A stretch of DNA of 64,000 nt from Sphingobium sp. (GCA_017744605.1 JAGIAZ010000005.1:62001-126000), one strand, 5' to 3'. Positions 1-10,310 are shown, numbered from the stretch's first letter. A program made the numbers and translations. The notes: a model not told the origin generated them from the letters alone.

Positions 1-54
1 TGTTCCGCTCACAGGCTTGCGGCGACTCATTCTGTTCCCTAACTGTTCACCGCC

Positions 55-2325
55 ATGACCCTCCCCGCACCCGACGACCCGCCTTATCTCAAAGGACTGA
101 ACGCGCCTCAACGCGAGGCCGTGTTGACCACCGAGGGTCCGGTACTGGTGCTCGCCGGCGCGGGCACAGGCAAGACGGCGGCACTGACAGCCCGGCTCGG
201 TCATCTCGTCGCCACGCGCCTCGCCTTCCCGTCGGAAATCCTGGCGGTGACCTTCACCAACAAGGCCGCGCGCGAGATGCGCGAGCGCGTCGGCCATATG
301 ATTGGCCCGGCCGTCGAGGGCATGCCGTGGCTCGGCACCTTCCACTCGATCGGCGCCAAGATGCTGCGCCGCCATGCCGAACTTGTCGGCCTGCAAAGCA
401 ACTTCACGATCCTCGACACAGACGACCAGCTGCGGCTGCTCAAACAGCTCATCCAGGCGGCCGGAATCGACGAGAAGCGTTGGACGGCGCGGGCACTGGC
501 TGCGCTCATCGACCGCTGGAAGAACAAGGGACTGATGCCGTCCGAGGTCGATGCGGGCGAGAGCGAGGTCTTCGACCACGGCAAGGGCGCGGCCATGTAT
601 GCCGCTTACCAGGCCCGGCTGCGGGCGCTCAACGCCTGCGATTTCGGCGACCTGCTGCTGCACATGCTGACACTTCTCAAGACTGATCGGGAAGTGCTTG
701 AATTTTATCAGGATCGCTTTCGCTACATCCTGGTCGACGAATATCAGGACACCAATTCGAGCCAGTATCTCTGGCTTCGTTTATTGGCCCAGAAGCGCAA
801 GAACATCTGCTGCGTGGGCGATGACGACCAGAGCATCTACTCCTGGCGCGGCGCCGAAGTGGCGAACATCCTGCGCTTCGAACGCGACTTTCCCGGCGCG
901 AAGATCATCCGCCTCGAGCAGAATTACCGTTCAACGCCGCAGATCCTCGCCGCGGCATCCGGCGTGATCGCGCAAAATGGCGGGCGGCTCGGCAAGACAT
1001 TGTGGACCGAAGCCGTCGAAGGCGAGAAGGTCCGTGTGATCGGCGTCTGGGACGGCCCCGAAGAAGCGCGGCGGGTCGGCGAAGAGATTGAGAGCCTCGA
1101 GCGACAGGGCGTGCGCGCCGATGATGTCGCCATCCTCGTGCGGGCGTCCTTCCAGACGCGGGAGTTCGAAGACCGGTTCATGCAGATCGGCCTGCCCTTC
1201 CGCATCGTCGGCGGCTTTCGCTTCTATGAGCGTGCGGAAATACGCGACGCGGTCGCATATCTCCGCCTGATCAACCAGCCTGCCGACGATCTTGCCTTCG
1301 AACGCATCGTCAATGTCCCGAAACGAGGGCTTGGCGACAAGGCGGTCGAGACCGTCCACCGTGTCGCACGGGCCGAAGGCGTGCCGCTGACGCTCGCCGC
1401 CGCGCGCCTCATCGAGACCGACGAAATGACGGGGCAGGCGCGCAAGTCGCTTGGCCGCTTTATCGGCGATCTCGCACGCTGGCGCGATATGGCGCAAACC
1501 TTGCCCCATGCCGAACTGGCCAGGCAGATGCTCGACGAGAGCGGCTATACCGCCGCGCTGCAGGCCGAGCGCACCTCCGAAGCCGCCGGCCGGCTCGAAA
1601 ACCTCCAGGAGTTGGTCCGCGCCATGGAGGATTATGAGACGCTGGGGGCATTCCTCGAGCATGTCAGCCTCGTCATGGACAATGAAGCACAGTCTGAAGA
1701 GGCGAAGGTCACGATCATGACCATCCATGCCGCCAAGGGGCTGGAGTTCGACACGGTGTTCCTCGCCGGATGGGAAGATGGGGTCTTTCCCTCGCAGCGC
1801 GCGCTCGACGAGGGCGGCCTCGCATCATTGGAGGAAGAGCGCCGCCTCGCTTATGTCGCGATCACCCGCGCCCGCCGCCGCTGCATCATCCTCCATGCCG
1901 CCAATCGGCGCGTCTATGGGCAATGGACCAGTTCCATCCCCTCACGCTTCGTCGGCGAGTTGCCGAAGGAGACGGTCAACGAGGAAACGACGCTCACGGG
2001 CGGCGCAAGCCTGTGGCGCGCCAACTGGTCCGAACGCGACGATCCCTTCGCGAATGTCGCGCGCGGTTCGGGCCGCGGACCGGGCTGGCAGCGCGCCGCA
2101 AGCCAGGGCAATTTCGTGCGCGAACCGACGCGACTGGTCGAGGCCCGCCAAAGCGCGGTCAGCCTCGGCAGCAAGGGGCGCAGCGACGTGTCGGTCGGCA
2201 TGCGCGTCTTCCATGAGAAGTTCGGTTACGGCACGATCCAGACCATCGAGGGCAACAAGCTCGAAATCGAGTTCGAGCAGGCCGGTCGGAAGCGGGTGCT
2301 CGACAGCTTCGTCAAGCTGGCCTGA
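55..2325 (+). CDS. uvrD: UvrD/PcrA-type ATP-dependent DNA helicase
   Basis: Superfamily 1A 3'-5' DNA helicase acting in the cytoplasm in repair and removal of DNA-bound obstacles. The 756-residue product shows the family motifs in order: Walker A GAGTGKT at residues 35-41, motif II VDEYQDT near 227, QNYRST near 289, TIHAAKGLEFDTVFLAGWE near 556 and VAITRAR near 600. A C-terminal KFGYGTI segment near 722 marks the Tudor-like domain that contacts RNA polymerase in UvrD/PcrA. Length is normal for the family. The ATG at 55 gives the expected short leader before the helicase core. UvrD and PcrA cannot be told apart by reading alone. Confidence 0.9.
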   Translation: MTLPAPDDPPYLKGLNAPQREAVLTTEGPVLVLAGAGTGKTAALTARLGHLVATRLAFPSEILAVTFTNKAAREMRERVGHMIGPAVEGMPWLGTFHSIGAKMLRRHAELVGLQSNFTILDTDDQLRLLKQLIQAAGIDEKRWTARALAALIDRWKNKGLMPSEVDAGESEVFDHGKGAAMYAAYQARLRALNACDFGDLLLHMLTLLKTDREVLEFYQDRFRYILVDEYQDTNSSQYLWLRLLAQKRKNICCVGDDDQSIYSWRGAEVANILRFERDFPGAKIIRLEQNYRSTPQILAAASGVIAQNGGRLGKTLWTEAVEGEKVRVIGVWDGPEEARRVGEEIESLERQGVRADDVAILVRASFQTREFEDRFMQIGLPFRIVGGFRFYERAEIRDAVAYLRLINQPADDLAFERIVNVPKRGLGDKAVETVHRVARAEGVPLTLAAARLIETDEMTGQARKSLGRFIGDLARWRDMAQTLPHAELARQMLDESGYTAALQAERTSEAAGRLENLQELVRAMEDYETLGAFLEHVSLVMDNEAQSEEAKVTIMTIHAAKGLEFDTVFLAGWEDGVFPSQRALDEGGLASLEEERRLAYVAITRARRRCIILHAANRRVYGQWTSSIPSRFVGELPKETVNEETTLTGGASLWRANWSERDDPFANVARGSGRGPGWQRAASQGNFVREPTRLVEARQSAVSLGSKGRSDVSVGMRVFHEKFGYGTIQTIEGNKLEIEFEQAGRKRVLDSFVKLA

Positions 2326-2370
2326 ACGGCTTTCCGCTTCGGAACCAATCTTAATAGGCAGCGACTCGGG

Positions 2371-2391
2371 CAAAAACCTCCCGATGGAGGT
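2371..2391 (-). terminator. Short hairpin with U-tract, minus strand
   Basis: Read on the minus strand, ACCTCC-ATCG-GGAGGT forms a 6-bp stem with a 4-base loop and runs straight into TTTT. It lies downstream of the minus-strand DUF885 gene, past the plus-strand terminator, so the two convergent transcripts would overlap. Confidence 0.4.
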
Positions 2392-2558
2392 AGCGCGGGC
2401 GCCGATCTCGGCTGAACATGGCGCGCTTCAGTGCACTTTGCGCCATTTTGACCCAAAAATGGATGTAAAAAGCCCAGAATTTCTGCCTTGTTAACGATTG
2501 AATCCTATCTCGGTCTTGCGACCCGAAGGGCGCTGGCCAGCCAGTGCTCACATAACTA

Positions 2559-2595
2559 GCCCGGCGGTACGTGGGTGTGCCGCCGGGCATTTTTC
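2559..2595 (+). terminator. Rho-independent terminator, plus strand
   Basis: A perfect 9-bp GC stem (GCCCGGCGG pairing with CCGCCGGGC, 12-base loop) is followed by ATTTTT on the plus strand. It would end transcription from the helicase gene or from a small transcript beginning in the gap. Confidence 0.7.
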
Positions 2596-2655
2596 TCTTC
2601 GCCATCAAGACGCCCGCTACAATCAGCATGGCTGTTCCCCGGCGAAGCCCCGTCG

Positions 2656-4404
2656 TCAGAACGCCGCTTTCGGCGTCCCTCCCGTCATCTGCGCGCGCAC
2701 CAGCGGGATCGGCGGGCCACCATAGGACAGGAAGCTATCGTGGAATTGCTTCCACGCCTTCCGTCCACCCTTCTTCGCCGTCCAGTCAGCGCGCAGCTTG
2801 CGGATCATGAGCTTGCCCATCGTATAGTTGAGATAGGCCGGATCATAGGTGCCCCGCGCGGCCTGCTGCTTGGCATTGCCCTCATCCTGGAAGCACTGCT
2901 CCTTGAACATCTGCTCGGATTCCTGCTGGGTCATCCGCCCCGTGTGGAGGCGGATCGCCGAGAGGAAGCGGCAGTCGCGCAGCAGGGCGTTGGAGAGCTG
3001 GCCGATATGCGTCTCAGGTTCGCCGTTGTTCAGGCCCGCCTCCCACATCAGTTCCTCGGCATAATGGGCCCAGCCTTCCGCGAAGGCATAGCCCACGAAC
3101 ACCCGGCCGAAGATCGACGGCGAGCGGTTGGCATGGAGGAACTGCAGGAAGTGACCGGGCATGACCTCGTGCACTGTCGTGAACAGGAGGTCGCGCTCGC
3201 CCGGAATGAAGTCTTCCTGAACCTGCTTGCTCCAGGTCGGATCGGGCGGCGAGATGTAATAGACCGACGGGATGCCTTTCTCATACGGTCCAGGCGGATC
3301 GATATAGGCGCTGTTCTGTCTGTTATAGGGTGGGCTCTCCTCGACCAGCGCCTGCTCCGTGCCGGGAATGCTCACGATGTTCTTCTCGAGGATGAAGGCG
3401 CGCAGTCCGGGGATCTGGCGTCGCGCCGCAGCGACCGGCCCTTCGGGCGGCTTGTTCTTGCCCATCTTGATCATGCAGTCGGCCATGGAGAGGCCGGGCG
3501 CGTAGGCCTTGCAGGCTTCACGCAGGGCATCCTGGTTGCGCTTGAGATCCGCGACACCGATCGCCTCCAGCTGGTCGAGCGGCGTATCGACCATCTCGGT
3601 CGCCGCCAGCATGCGCGAGAAACGCGCGCCGCCAAGGGCGAAATCGGTGGTTGCGGTGGCGCGATTGCTGTCGAGCCAGTCGCCCAGGTCCTTCATGGCC
3701 TTCGATGCGGCACCGGCCGCCTCGGCGAACTGCGCTTGCAACGCCGGATCCTGGACCGTCGCGAACGCAGCTTTGGCATCACCGACATAATAATCGCCGA
3801 GCCCCCGGAAACCAGCCACGCCGTGGTTGATGAAGCTGATCGGCATCGGCGTCTTGAGGTTCGCCCGGATCTGCGCGGCCGCGGCGGGCACCTGCTTGAG
3901 GAACGCGATCAGCGCCTTGAGGCGCGTCGGCGCATCCGCATAGTTGCGGGCGATGTAGGTATTGGGATCGAGGATGCCGATATAATAAGCCGGGTTCTTG
4001 TGCGGCTGGTCGGCATCGGTCAGCCAGAAGAGGTCGCCCTTCGCCACCGCGACCAGATAGTCGCGCTCGAAGGCATCGGCCTTGGTCATCGTCTTGGCAT
4101 TGAAGGCCTGCGCCGCCTTGATCTGCGCATTGAGGAAGTCCGCGCGCGCCTTGAGGCCTGCTTCGCTGAGATCGGGGAGCTTGCCGTCGAAATCATGACG
4201 GCCCTGATAGACCGCGAAGGTCGGGTTGAGCTTGAAATAGCCTTCGAGGAAGGCATCGCGGAACCCGCTCCAGCTGCTCCTGGCGGGTTTGGCCGCGGCG
4301 GCAATCGCGGGCTCGGCAGCGGCGAACTTGAACGCACCGCCGGCGGAAAGCGCCAGCGCCACGCCCGGGAGGACGAGATGCCTTATGGGCCGAAAATGTT
4401 TCAT
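2656..4404 (-). CDS. DUF885 family exported metallohydrolase-like protein
   Basis: Predicted periplasmic or membrane-associated protein of the DUF885 family, which carries a metallopeptidase-like active site; substrate unknown. Visible motifs are HEVMPGH near residue 410 and EGWAHYAEE near residue 440, matching the family's HExxPGH and distal Glu region. The start chosen at 4404 (MKHFRPIRHLVLPG) gives a charged N-region and a hydrophobic signal-peptide core. A longer in-frame start at 4506 would put 34 polar residues before the signal and is less likely. About 580 residues, normal for the family. It stands alone, converging on the helicase gene. Confidence 0.85.
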   Translation of the reverse strand: MKHFRPIRHLVLPGVALALSAGGAFKFAAAEPAIAAAAKPARSSWSGFRDAFLEGYFKLNPTFAVYQGRHDFDGKLPDLSEAGLKARADFLNAQIKAAQAFNAKTMTKADAFERDYLVAVAKGDLFWLTDADQPHKNPAYYIGILDPNTYIARNYADAPTRLKALIAFLKQVPAAAAQIRANLKTPMPISFINHGVAGFRGLGDYYVGDAKAAFATVQDPALQAQFAEAAGAASKAMKDLGDWLDSNRATATTDFALGGARFSRMLAATEMVDTPLDQLEAIGVADLKRNQDALREACKAYAPGLSMADCMIKMGKNKPPEGPVAAARRQIPGLRAFILEKNIVSIPGTEQALVEESPPYNRQNSAYIDPPGPYEKGIPSVYYISPPDPTWSKQVQEDFIPGERDLLFTTVHEVMPGHFLQFLHANRSPSIFGRVFVGYAFAEGWAHYAEELMWEAGLNNGEPETHIGQLSNALLRDCRFLSAIRLHTGRMTQQESEQMFKEQCFQDEGNAKQQAARGTYDPAYLNYTMGKLMIRKLRADWTAKKGGRKAWKQFHDSFLSYGGPPIPLVRAQMTGGTPKAAF

Positions 4405-4576
4405 GAAACGGACAACCTTGAAATGATGGAATAGATCTTTGTGATCGGCGGCGCGGCGCTTGTCCAGCCTGTGCGCCGGTCCTCGCACGAGACCTGAGCC
4501 GCCCAAGCAAATCTATCGCCCCTTTTTATTTGAAGTGCCGTTGCGCGCCTGCCCGTCCTCGGCCTAGGAGCACATC

Positions 4577-5914
4577 ATGGCTACGGCGTCACAAGACGAG
4601 TCAGACAGTCCCGTCGGGAACGAAGGGCCGACGCATCCGCTGCAGATCGGCGCCTTCCGCGCGTTTCTGGTGGTGCGGCTTTTCACGATCCTCGCCGCAA
4701 CCGGCATGTCGATGATCATCGCCTGGCAGGCCTATAATATCGCGCGCCTGACCATGGAGCCGGCCGCCGCCGCCGCACGGCTCGGCCTCATCGGGCTGAT
4801 CCAGTTCTCTGTACTGTTCGTGCTCACGCCGATTGCGGGTCTGGCGGCGGACAATTACCAGCGCACGCGCATCGGCATGGCCACTCTGACAGTCCTCGCG
4901 GCCTGCGCCGCCGTGCTCGGGCTGGCCAGCTATGAAGGTACGACGAGCCTGCCGCTCATCTATGCCATCGCCGCCGTCCTTGGCAGCTGCCGCGCCTTCC
5001 AGGGGCCGGCACTGGGATCGATCGCGCCCAATATCGTGCCCAAGGACTTGCTGCCGCGCGCGATCGCCTTTTCGAGCATGTCCTGGCAGGTCGGCGGCAT
5101 CGTCGGGCCCGCCATCGCCGGCTATATCTATGCGATCGAACCCTATTACGCCTATTCGTTCAGCGCGGGCCTGCTTCTCTGCGCAGTGGTCGCCATGATC
5201 TTCGTCGGCACCGTGCGTCAGGCGCCGCCCGAAAAGGATCGCCATCCGATCCGCCAGGTGATCGATGGCCTCAATTATGTTCGCACCAACAAGATCGTGT
5301 TCGGCGCGATTACGCTCGATCTCTTCGCCGTGCTGCTCGCGGGCACCACCTCGCTGCTGCCGGTCTATGCCCGCGACGTGCTCCATGTCGGCGCCGCGGG
5401 CCTCGGCCACCTCGCCGCCGCGCCGGGCGTCGGCGCCGCCGTCACGGCCCTGTGGTTCTCCTTCCGCCCGCTGCGCTATAATGTCGGCCCCAAGATGCTG
5501 GCTTCGGTCGGCCTCTTCGGCCTCGCGACCATCGTCTTCGGTGCGACCGCGTTCCTGCCCCAGCAAACGGCGATCCTCGTCGCCCTCGCAGCCATGGTGA
5601 CCTGGGGCAGCGCCGACATGTTCTCGGTCTTCGTCCGCCAGTCGTTGATCCAGTTGCACACGCCGGATACGATGCGCGGTCGCGTCAGTTCGGTCTCGAT
5701 GATGACCATCTCGGCCTCCAACGAACTCGGCGAAGCCGAGTCAGGCTTCGTTGCGGCCTTGATCGGACCGGTCGCAGCCGTCATTGTCGGCGGCGTCGGC
5801 GCCATTGTCGTGACGCTGACATGGCTCAAGCTGTTTCCCGAACTCAGATTGGCCAAAACCTTCGATCCGCCCGAGCATCTCGACATCCAGTCGACCCAAG
5901 GAGAGAAACGATGA
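4577..5914 (+). CDS. MFS transporter (EntS-like MFS_3 group)
   Basis: Integral inner-membrane transporter of the major facilitator superfamily, 445 residues with about 12 hydrophobic segments beginning near residue 26. The loop [13 protein letters not shown] region after the second segment and the central charged loop (about residues 213-230) fit the drug/siderophore exporter group related to EntS. Substrate cannot be inferred. Its stop codon overlaps the start of cysteine synthase in an ATGA, so the two are translationally coupled, which might hint at export linked to sulfur or amino-acid metabolism, though this is only context. Confidence 0.8.
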   Translation: MATASQDESDSPVGNEGPTHPLQIGAFRAFLVVRLFTILAATGMSMIIAWQAYNIARLTMEPAAAAARLGLIGLIQFSVLFVLTPIAGLAADNYQRTRIGMATLTVLAACAAVLGLASYEGTTSLPLIYAIAAVLGSCRAFQGPALGSIAPNIVPKDLLPRAIAFSSMSWQVGGIVGPAIAGYIYAIEPYYAYSFSAGLLLCAVVAMIFVGTVRQAPPEKDRHPIRQVIDGLNYVRTNKIVFGAITLDLFAVLLAGTTSLLPVYARDVLHVGAAGLGHLAAAPGVGAAVTALWFSFRPLRYNVGPKMLASVGLFGLATIVFGATAFLPQQTAILVALAAMVTWGSADMFSVFVRQSLIQLHTPDTMRGRVSSVSMMTISASNELGEAESGFVAALIGPVAAVIVGGVGAIVVTLTWLKLFPELRLAKTFDPPEHLDIQSTQGEKR

Positions 5915-6831
5915 AAGCAGCATCCATTCTCGAAACCATTGGCGGCACGCCGCATATCCGCGTCAACCGTTTGTTCGGAGATGCCGAAGTCTGGATCAAG
6001 TCGGAGCGCGCCAATCCCGGCGGTTCCATCAAGGACCGCATCGCCCTTGCGATGATCGAGGCCGCCGAGAAGGACGGCAGCCTCAAGCCCGGCGGCACGA
6101 TCGTCGAGCCGACCTCCGGCAATACCGGTATCGGCCTCGCCATGGTGGCGGCGGTCAAGGGCTACAAGCTCATCCTCGTCATGCCCGAGAGCATGAGCCT
6201 GGAACGCCGCCGTCTCATGCTGGCTTATGGTGCCACGTTCGACCTGACGCCGCGCGAAAAGGGCATGAAGGGCGCCATCGAGCGCGCGCTCGAGATCGTT
6301 GCATCGACCGACGGCGCCTGGATGCCGCAGCAGTTCGAGAATCCGGCCAATATCGCCGTGCACGAGCGGACCACCGCGCAGGAAATCCTGAACGACTTCG
6401 CCGATGCGCCGATCGACGTGCTCATCACCGGCGTCGGCACGGGCGGCCATATTACCGGCTGCGCGCAGGCGCTCAAAAAGGCCTGGCCGAACCTCAAGGT
6501 GTTCGCCGTCGAGCCGACGCTGTCGCCGGTGATCAGTGGTGGCGCGCCGGGCCCGCACCCCATTCAGGGCATCGGCGCCGGCTTCATCCCCGCCAATCTC
6601 CACACCGCCCTGCTCGACGGCACCATCCAGGTGGACCCGGCTGAAGCCAAGGAGATGGCGCGCCAGGCCGCAAGCAAGGAAGGCATTCTGATCGGCATCA
6701 GTTCGGGCGCCACGTTGCAGGCCATCAAGCAGAAGCTCGCCGAACTGCCCGCCGGCACGCGCATTCTCGGCTTCAATTACGACACCGGTGAGCGCTACCT
6801 CTCGGTGCCGGACTTCCTGCCCGAAGCCTGA
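5911..6831 (+). CDS. cysK: Cysteine synthase A (O-acetylserine sulfhydrylase)
   Basis: PLP enzyme making L-cysteine from O-acetylserine and sulfide in the cytoplasm. The 306-residue product has the PLP lysine in GGSIKDR (K41), the substrate loop TSGNTGIG, and the phosphate-binding [10 protein letters not shown]. The start at 5911 follows GGAGAGAAACG and overlaps the stop of the MFS gene (ATGA). A longer in-frame extension back to 5821 only reads the MFS gene out of frame. It lacks any fused CBS domain, so cysteine synthase fits better than cystathionine beta-synthase. Confidence 0.92.
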   Translation: MKAASILETIGGTPHIRVNRLFGDAEVWIKSERANPGGSIKDRIALAMIEAAEKDGSLKPGGTIVEPTSGNTGIGLAMVAAVKGYKLILVMPESMSLERRRLMLAYGATFDLTPREKGMKGAIERALEIVASTDGAWMPQQFENPANIAVHERTTAQEILNDFADAPIDVLITGVGTGGHITGCAQALKKAWPNLKVFAVEPTLSPVISGGAPGPHPIQGIGAGFIPANLHTALLDGTIQVDPAEAKEMARQAASKEGILIGISSGATLQAIKQKLAELPAGTRILGFNYDTGERYLSVPDFLPEA

Positions 6832-6888
6832 GCGCCCCAGCCGGAACACCGTTCCTCCGCCGAATAGCCTGAGGAACGACCAAGGTCG

Positions 6889-6913
6889 GGAACCGACTTT
6901 CCGAACCGGCGTT
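6889..6913 (+). promoter_or_regulatory. EcfG-type (general stress response) promoter
   Basis: GGAAC at 6889-6893 and CGTT at 6910-6913 are separated by exactly 16 bases, the consensus of alphaproteobacterial EcfG-sigma promoters (GGAAC-N16/17-CGTT). It lies about 125 bases before the SleB-type hydrolase gene and points at it. No other gene could use it. Confidence 0.6.
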
Positions 6914-7038
6914 AAGACTCGTTATCCAAGCCGCCTTGAAATGGGACGGCCGGTTCCGCGCGGGATCTTAACGCCGTTTGTGCATTGCCATATCGGCCGC
7001 TCGTCCCCAAATAGCCCGCCTCTACGTGGGAATAACGC

Positions 7039-8442
7039 ATGGCGACGCAATTTCTGAAGGCGGAGCGGCCGACTGCGGCCCGTAGGTGGATCGCGGCCGC
7101 TCTGGTGTCGCTCGCCGTGGCGTTGCTCGCGCTTGCCGCCTTGCACCAGGCGCGCAACCCCGTGAAAGGCTTCGTCCTTCCCGATGCGAAGGCGCTCGCT
7201 GCAGCCCGGCCGGATACGCCGATCCCCACGGTGGAACCGCTGGTGCTGGACGCGTCCAATCCGGACGAGGCGCGCAAGCTCAACGCGGAAATCCCCTTCT
7301 CGACCGCGCCCAATCCCGCCGCCAAACCCTATAAATTCTCGGGCGATGCGATCGGGCTGAGCCGGGCCACCGACTGTCTTGCCGCCGGCATGCTCTATGA
7401 GGCGGGCGACGACGCGACGGGCGAGCGCGCTGTCGGCCAGGTCGTGCTCAACCGCCTCCGCCACCCCGCCTTCCCCAAGACAGTCTGTGGCGTCGTGTTC
7501 CAGGGCGAGGAACGCGCGACCGGCTGCCAGTTCACCTTCACCTGCGACGGCGCCATGGCGCGCATTCCGAGCGCCGCTGCCTGGGACCGCGCGCGTGGAC
7601 TCGCGATCCGCATGCTCTCCGGCGACGTCTTCAAGCCGGTCGGCATGAGCACCCATTATCATACCGACTGGGTCATGCCTTATTGGAGCGACACGCTCGA
7701 CAAGGTGGCCGCCGTCGACACGCACCTCTTCTTCCGCTGGAAGGGCTGGTGGGGGACGCCGCCCGCTTTCTCGAACAAGGGCGTGAGCGGCGCGGAGCCG
7801 GTGATCCAGAAGCTGGCCCTGCTCTCGCCCGCGCACCGCGCTTTGCCGGAGCTTATCGCGCCGGTCGTCGCATCGTCGCTGATCGACGACAGCAGGGTGC
7901 CCAGCGCCGTCAATGCAGACTGGATCGGCCAGCGCATCGGCCCCGGCAAGCTCGTCGCGGTCGAGCGAGGCGGAAACGGCTTCGTGATGACGGTCGACAA
8001 GGGTGGCGATCCGTCGCGCTATGCCGATGCCGCAGCGCGTCTCTGCGCCGGCCGGGCCCAGTGCCGCCTGCTCGCCTGGACGGATCCCGCGACGACGCCG
8101 AAGAGCTTCCCGGTGCCGGAATCGGCCCAGCCTTCCATGTCCTTCTCCTATATCCGCATCAAGGACAGCGGGCTCGAGCGCATCCTCTACAATTGCGACG
8201 AATTCCCCTCGACGCCGCGCATCCAGTGCATGGCACGCCGGGCCGCCGCGGCCGCCCCGGCTCCCAAGCTCATGGCCGATGAGGTCGCGTCCAAATCCAG
8301 GCTGAAGCTGTCCGACGACGTGAAACCATCGGCCGACAACAATCGGGGACCACTGCTCGCGCCGGCAGCGGACTCGGCGGCCCGGCCACGCCTCAAAAGT
8401 GACGTGTCGCCGGTCAGGCCGGCCGCGAACAACCCCAATTGA
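7039..8442 (+). CDS. SleB-type cell wall hydrolase
   Basis: Predicted membrane-anchored or periplasmic peptidoglycan hydrolase. A hydrophobic segment at about residues 17-35 acts as signal or anchor. The hydrolase_2 (SleB/CwlJ) domain spans about residues 112-235: LAAGMLYEAGDDATGERAVG, VVLNRLRHPAFPKTVCGVVF and the conserved THYHTDWVMPYWS. The second half (about 240-467) is less conserved, with several Cys and a low-complexity Pro/Ala/Ser tail. The upstream EcfG-like promoter suggests induction under general stress, consistent with cell wall remodelling. Confidence 0.82.
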   Translation: MATQFLKAERPTAARRWIAAALVSLAVALLALAALHQARNPVKGFVLPDAKALAAARPDTPIPTVEPLVLDASNPDEARKLNAEIPFSTAPNPAAKPYKFSGDAIGLSRATDCLAAGMLYEAGDDATGERAVGQVVLNRLRHPAFPKTVCGVVFQGEERATGCQFTFTCDGAMARIPSAAAWDRARGLAIRMLSGDVFKPVGMSTHYHTDWVMPYWSDTLDKVAAVDTHLFFRWKGWWGTPPAFSNKGVSGAEPVIQKLALLSPAHRALPELIAPVVASSLIDDSRVPSAVNADWIGQRIGPGKLVAVERGGNGFVMTVDKGGDPSRYADAAARLCAGRAQCRLLAWTDPATTPKSFPVPESAQPSMSFSYIRIKDSGLERILYNCDEFPSTPRIQCMARRAAAAAPAPKLMADEVASKSRLKLSDDVKPSADNNRGPLLAPAADSAARPRLKSDVSPVRPAANNPN

Positions 8443-8448
8443 GGCGCG

Positions 8449-10257
8449 TCAAGCCGCCGTCAGGAACGCCTCGGGCGGCAGCGCCATCAGCGCATCGGCC
8501 CCGCCTTCGATCTTGCGGCGAAGCGCGCCGGCGTCCGGCATGATTCGTTCCGCGAAATAGCGCGCGGTCACCAGCTTGGCGTTGAGGAAATCGGCGCTGC
8601 CGGTGCCTGACTGGAGCAGCGCCTGAGCCGCCCGGGCCATCTTCAGCCACATGAGCCCGACCGAAACGATGCCCATGATATGCATATAGGCATAGGCGGC
8701 TGCGCCGGCATTGTTCGGGTTGGCCATGGCATTCTGCATGAGCCACATGGTCGCGGCCTGCAGTTGCTGGTTGGCTTTTTCGAGCGCCTCGGCGACCGGG
8801 GCGACGGCAGGTCCCGCCGATTTGCCGAGCGCAACCTCCTCGCCGACGAGCTTGAAAAAGGCCTGGATCGCGCGGCCACCGTTGCGCGCCAGCTTGCGGC
8901 CGACCAGGTCCATGGCCTGCACGCCATTGGCGCCTTCATAGATCATCGTGATGCGTGCGTCGCGCACCTGCTGCTCAACGCCAGTCTCGGTAATATAGCC
9001 ATGGCCGCCGAAGACTTGCTGCGACAGCACGGCAACGTCGAAGCCCTTGTCAGTGCCATAGCCCTTGATCACGGGCGTCAGCAGCTCGAGCAGATCTTCG
9101 GCGTCCTGCTTCTCCTGATCGCTCGGCGCGAGCTTCGAAAGATCGACCTGCAGCGCGATCCACAGCGCCAGGGCGCGCAGCCCCTCGGTCAGCGACTTGC
9201 CCTCCATGAGCATGCGGCGGACGTCAGGATGGACAAACAGCGTGTCGGCGGGCTTGTCGGGCTCGGCCGCGCCGGTGAGCGCCCTGCCCTGCCGCCGTTC
9301 CATCGCGTAGCGGACGGCATTCTGATAAGCGAGTTCGGCTTGGCCGAGCCCTTGCAGGCCCACGCCCAGCCGGGCCTGGTTCATCATGATGAACATGGCG
9401 GCGAGGCCCTTATGCTCCTCGCCGACCATCCAGCCGATGGCATCGTCATAGTTCATGACACAGGTGCAATTGCCGTGGATGCCCATCTTGTGCTCGATCG
9501 AGCCACAGGAAACGGCGTTGCGAGCGCCGAGCGAGCCATCGTCGTTGACCATCACGCGCGGCACGAGGAACAGTGAGATGCCCTTGCTGCCCGCGGGCGC
9601 GCCCGGCGTCTTGGCGAGGACGAGGTGGATGATGTTCTCGGCCATGTCATGCTCGCCGCCCGAGATGAAAATCTTGGTGCCGCTGATCTTGTAGCTGCCA
9701 TCGGCCTGCGGCTCCGCGCGCGTCTTGATCATGCCGAGATCGGTGCCGGCATGGGGCTCGGTGAGGTTCATCGTGCCGCACCAGCGGCCCGCGACCATGT
9801 TCGGCACATATTTCTGCTTCAGCGCATCCGAACCCACGGCAAGGATCGCCTCGATCGCGCCGCCGGTCAGGCCATTATACATTTCGAGCGCGTGGTTGGC
9901 CGAAACGAAATATTCGCTGACCGCGGTCGCGACGACCATCGGCAGTGCTTGGCCGGCATATTCCTCCGGCGCATGGAGCGTCGTCCAGCCGCCTTCGACG
10001 AACTGCTGGAAAGCCTCGGTGAAGCCGGGCGGAACGATGACGCTGCCATCGTCCTCGCGTTTGCAGCCGACCTTGTCGCCCACCGCGTTCAGCGGATACA
10101 TGACCCCGGTGGCGAACTTGCCGCCCTCTTCGAGCACCGCCTGGACGATGTCGGCCGAAGCGGCGGTAAAGCCAGGCGTATTGCTGAGCCGGTCGAGGCC
10201 GATGATCTCGTCGAGGACAAAGCGCGTGTCGCCGACGGGCGCGGTATAGCTGGGCAT
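8449..10257 (-). CDS. Acyl-CoA dehydrogenase with C-terminal AcdH extension
   Basis: FAD-dependent acyl-CoA dehydrogenase, 602 residues, of the long subgroup with an extra C-terminal helical domain (as in DmdC-like 3-methylmercaptopropionyl-CoA dehydrogenases). Core motifs include MNLTEPHAGTDLG, ISGTKIFISGGEHD and the catalytic-Glu segment MIYEGANGVQAMDL near residue 440. The exact substrate is not decidable. It lies 53 bases behind a LiuR-like MerR regulator on the same strand, so it is probably part of that regulator's acyl-CoA or branched-chain degradation regulon. Confidence 0.88.
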   Translation of the reverse strand: MPSYTAPVGDTRFVLDEIIGLDRLSNTPGFTAASADIVQAVLEEGGKFATGVMYPLNAVGDKVGCKREDDGSVIVPPGFTEAFQQFVEGGWTTLHAPEEYAGQALPMVVATAVSEYFVSANHALEMYNGLTGGAIEAILAVGSDALKQKYVPNMVAGRWCGTMNLTEPHAGTDLGMIKTRAEPQADGSYKISGTKIFISGGEHDMAENIIHLVLAKTPGAPAGSKGISLFLVPRVMVNDDGSLGARNAVSCGSIEHKMGIHGNCTCVMNYDDAIGWMVGEEHKGLAAMFIMMNQARLGVGLQGLGQAELAYQNAVRYAMERRQGRALTGAAEPDKPADTLFVHPDVRRMLMEGKSLTEGLRALALWIALQVDLSKLAPSDQEKQDAEDLLELLTPVIKGYGTDKGFDVAVLSQQVFGGHGYITETGVEQQVRDARITMIYEGANGVQAMDLVGRKLARNGGRAIQAFFKLVGEEVALGKSAGPAVAPVAEALEKANQQLQAATMWLMQNAMANPNNAGAAAYAYMHIMGIVSVGLMWLKMARAAQALLQSGTGSADFLNAKLVTARYFAERIMPDAGALRRKIEGGADALMALPPEAFLTAA

Positions 10258-10310
10258 GGAAGCTCTCCTGAGGATTCCCCCTCAGTCTATCCGTCCATCC
10301 CGGGAAGAGG

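Larger units (their letters stand above)
2326..2655. other. Convergent intergenic region, 330 bp, no gene seen
   Basis: This gap separates the helicase (plus strand) from the DUF885 gene (minus strand). It is more AT-rich than its flanks and holds two hairpins of opposite polarity, described separately. No reading frame in it looks like a conserved protein. The strong plus-strand terminator lies about 230 bases past the helicase stop, so either the helicase mRNA has a long 3' end or a small non-coding transcript starts inside the gap. I see no recognised RNA family here. Confidence 0.5.

Noticed and set aside
2575..4434. Long plus-strand open frame opposite the DUF885 gene
   Set aside because: It is the antisense shadow of a well-supported gene; high GC removes stops. 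The product is Arg/Leu/Glu-rich without motifs.
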